From Saxidomus purpurata (taxonomy: Eukaryota; Mollusca; Bivalvia; Venerida; Veneridae), in NCBI GenBank assembly GCA_022818135.1, contig JAFMSR010000014.1:35211433-35275432 (forward strand): 64,000 bases of DNA, given 5' to 3'. This document shows positions 61,618 through 64,000 of this stretch, in pieces. The notes beneath the pieces are model-generated. The model was not told the origin of the DNA. It saw only the letters and a list, made by a program, of their open reading frames with translations, and searched no databases. The first letter of the stretch is position 1; every line of letters begins with the position of its first letter. The position numbers and the translations under genes are program-made.

Positions 61618-64000
61618 TTTTTATACTGTTTATACTGTTTATACTGTTTGAGGCCCTATTGTGTTGAAATAACACAATAAACCAATGGTTTCTCTGGCCT
61701 ATTTTGATGGTGTTTTCCCTATTTCATATAATTGTTGATAATCCATGAATTATTTCACACTTCCTCATGTACTGTCATTGTTCACATGTACATTGAACTA
61801 TTAAAATTCTATCTGGCACTACACTGTACACATGTGAATTCTGAATAAACACTTCAGTCCTATTCACCACCTACTTAAAAACTGAGTAAAAACTAAGAAT
61901 TGTGTATGCTATTATTATCAGTTGTAACAGTTTGGTAGAAACTTGTTAGAGGCCCCCCGATTTTTGTTAAGTCTTGCTTTAAAAGCATTTAGGGTGGGTG
62001 CTTTGACTACATGTTCAGGGAGCTTATTCCAAGGATCCACCACTCTGTGACTGAAGGTGCCTTTCTTCAGTGTTGTTTTAGTCCTACATTTGAAAATCTT
62101 TAGTGAATTACCTCTAGTTCTAGATTTTGAAAATTTAAATAGTTTATTTTTGTCTATCTTGTCAATATTATTGATAATTTTATATACCTGTACCATATCT
62201 GCTCTTTCTCTACGATACTCAAGAGAAGGTAACCCCAGGAATTTTAACCTATCATGATAATGGAGACTTCTCAAATTACCCACAATTCTAGTTGCTCTAC
62301 GTTGCACATTTTCAATAGCCCTTATGTCTTTTTTAGCTCTTAGGTGACCAGATTACTGAACCATACTCTAGATGGGGTCTTACTAGGGCTTTATACAGTT
62401 GAAGGAACATGTCCTTGTCCATGTATGTAAATGTTTTACAGATTAAACCTAGGTTCCTATTAGCTATCCTGATTTTTGATTGGGTATGTTCACTAAATTT
62501 TAAATTGCTATCAAATAGGATTCCTAGATCTTTTTCGGAAGTGACCTGCTGTATTTCATGAATACTACCAGAATTGTCAGTCATATAGTAACTGTCAGGC
62601 TCTGTCTTTTGACCTAAATGCATATGTTTACACTTTTTTGTGTTGAATGTCATTTTCCAACATTTTGACCAATCGCTGGCTTTGTTAACATTATCTTGTA
62701 ACCTGTTCTCACTACTACAGTCCACTATGTTGGTGTAAATTTTAGTGTCGTCAGCGAATAATTTTGTTTTACTATCCAAGCATTCAGGTAGATCATTGAT
62801 AAATATCAGAAATAAGACAGGGCCTAGTACACTACCTTGGGGTACACCGCTTGTGACTTGCTTCCACTCACTTTGGTGGCCATTTACTACTACTCTTTGC
62901 AGTCGGTTACTCAAAAAACTTTTTAACCAGTTGTAAATATCCCCTCGGATACCATAACCCCAAATTTTTTTCAATAACCTGGCATGTGGTACCTTGTCAA
63001 ATGCAGCGCGAAAGTCTAAGTATATAACATCTACATCCTGACCATTGTCAATTGCCTCAGACCATTCTTCTATGATTTCTAATAACTGTGTGATGCAGGA
63101 GTAGCCCCGCCGGAAACCATGTTGGTGGGGTGATATCAAGTTTTGTTCCTCAAGGTGTTGTACTATTTCATTCCTGATTATTTTTTCAAGCACTCTACAA
63201 CATATTGAAGTGATGCTAATGGGTCTATAATTTTCTACCCTTTTGCAGCTACCTGACTTGTGAATTGCACTGACATTTGCTTCTTTCCATTCTTTTGGTA
63301 ATTGACCTTCCTGAATTGATTTGTTATATACCATTTCTAAAAGAGGTATCAGTTGCTCAGTACATTCCTTCAGTATTTTAGGGTGTATGTTATCTGGCCC
63401 CTGAGCTTTGTTTGGATTTATTGTATTTAATATTTTGCCAATAGTTCCCTTTTCAATTATTATTGTACTTAATGTATTTTTCAAATTGTTTCTTCTAAAA
63501 TCTGGTATATTTTCAATATTTTCTTGTGTGAAAACAGTGGTGAAGTGATCATTCAGTAATTCTGCTTTTTTCCGGTCATCGGTTTCCAGGTGTCCTTCGG
63601 GATTTTCTAAGTTACCTACCCCTGTTGTTGTTTTTGTGTTATCTCTGATATATTTCCAAAACTTCTTTGGATTGCCCTTGATATTTTTTGCTATTGATTT
63701 TTCATGCTCTTTTTTTGTTCTACTCATTTCATATGTTACTTTGTTCCTGCTCTCTTTATATGAGTTATAATTCTGCGGACTTTTGTTAAGCAGGTATTTA
63801 AACCAATTCTTTTTCTTTTGCTTGATACTATTGAGAGCTATTTGATCAACATATTTGTTCCTCTGCCCCCTGTAACCTGTTACGTATTCTGGTATATTCT
63901 TTTCTATTGATTCTATAATGGTTCCGGCAAGGCTACACCAGGCATCTTGAACAGATAATTTTTCTAAATCCGCTATTTTTACCTCAACAATGTCGTTTTT
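61618..64000 (-). mobile_element. CR1/jockey-like LINE, 3' portion, continues past right edge
   Basis: Minus-strand non-LTR retrotransposon. It enters the window inside its main open reading frame at 64000, runs through the reverse transcriptase and C-terminal domain to a stop near 61918, and has about 270 bases of 3' untranslated sequence. It ends in a 3' tandem tail of three ACAGTATAA-type units (61619-61650), as CR1-like elements often do. The endonuclease domain, if present, lies to the right of the window. Confidence 0.8.
61918..64000 (-). pseudogene. Non-LTR reverse transcriptase with a single frameshift, partial
   Basis: The frame is open from 64000, with no stop in the 91 codons before the first internal ATG at 63727, so the true start is outside. 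Order: linker between endonuclease and RT (KKNWFKYLLNKSPQNYNSYK), then RT blocks NKAQGPDNIHPKILKE, ANVSAIHKSGSCKRVENYRP, HGFRRGYSCITQLLE, VIYLDFRAAFDKVPH (first catalytic Asp), SGVPQGSVLGPVLFLIFIND and LFADDTKIY (catalytic FADD). Next comes the thumb, ending LEYGSVIWSP. Near 62333 one base shift stops the frame. The adjacent frame resumes at once with KDIRAIENVQRRATRIVGN and runs to 61918, with the CR1-type ending VVDPWNKLPEHVVKAPTLNA FKARL. All catalytic residues seen are intact. A single lesion suggests a young copy or a sequencing error. Confidence 0.9.

Overview
This is a eukaryotic nuclear window, AT-rich, intron-rich and dense in small mobile elements. The gene content (an animal PIG-S gene, a divergent Cys-loop receptor, an eh1-type transcription-factor exon) and the repeats (tRNA-headed SINEs, CR1/jockey-like LINEs, hairpin MITEs, and TIR-bounded elements with a core of ~166-bp tandem repeats) point to a lophotrochozoan, most probably a bivalve mollusc. 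The species assignment is inference.

Layout. 1-10.6 kb: no gene seen; several MITEs, including an internally deleted Tc1-like transposon at 4.3-4.8 kb. 10.9-11.3 kb, minus strand: first coding exon of a transcriptional regulator with an eh1 repressor motif, probably a homeobox protein whose later exons lie beyond the left edge. 11.3-29.9 kb: non-coding, with (TTTA)n/(ATC)n tracts, a 36-bp minisatellite at 17 kb, a 1.3-kb long inverted repeat at 20.7-22.0 kb, and stretches that look like regulatory DNA. 29.9-31.9 kb: reverse-transcriptase relic, then a LINE tail and a SINE stacked at one target sequence.

32.3-47.1 kb, plus strand: a complete 16-exon PIGS gene (GPI transamidase subunit, 542 aa after allowing for one missing base in exon 11). 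Introns 1 and 2 hold homopolymer blocks, including 367 consecutive T, that look like assembly artefacts. 51.6-55.7 kb, minus strand: a complete 4-exon nicotinic-type receptor subunit (399 aa), convergent with PIGS. 55.7-61.6 kb: repeats, including a second tandem-core element and a second SINE of the 31.6-kb family. 61.6-64.0 kb, minus strand: the 3' part of a CR1/jockey-like LINE with a nearly intact reverse-transcriptase frame, running off the right edge.

PIGS acts in the ER membrane, the receptor at the cell surface and the eh1 protein in the nucleus; nothing in the sequence links them functionally. I found no CRISPR array, operon or prokaryote-type system. The most informative signals are gene structures that must be assembled across introns, the apparent assembly errors in PIGS, and the history of mobile-element insertion.
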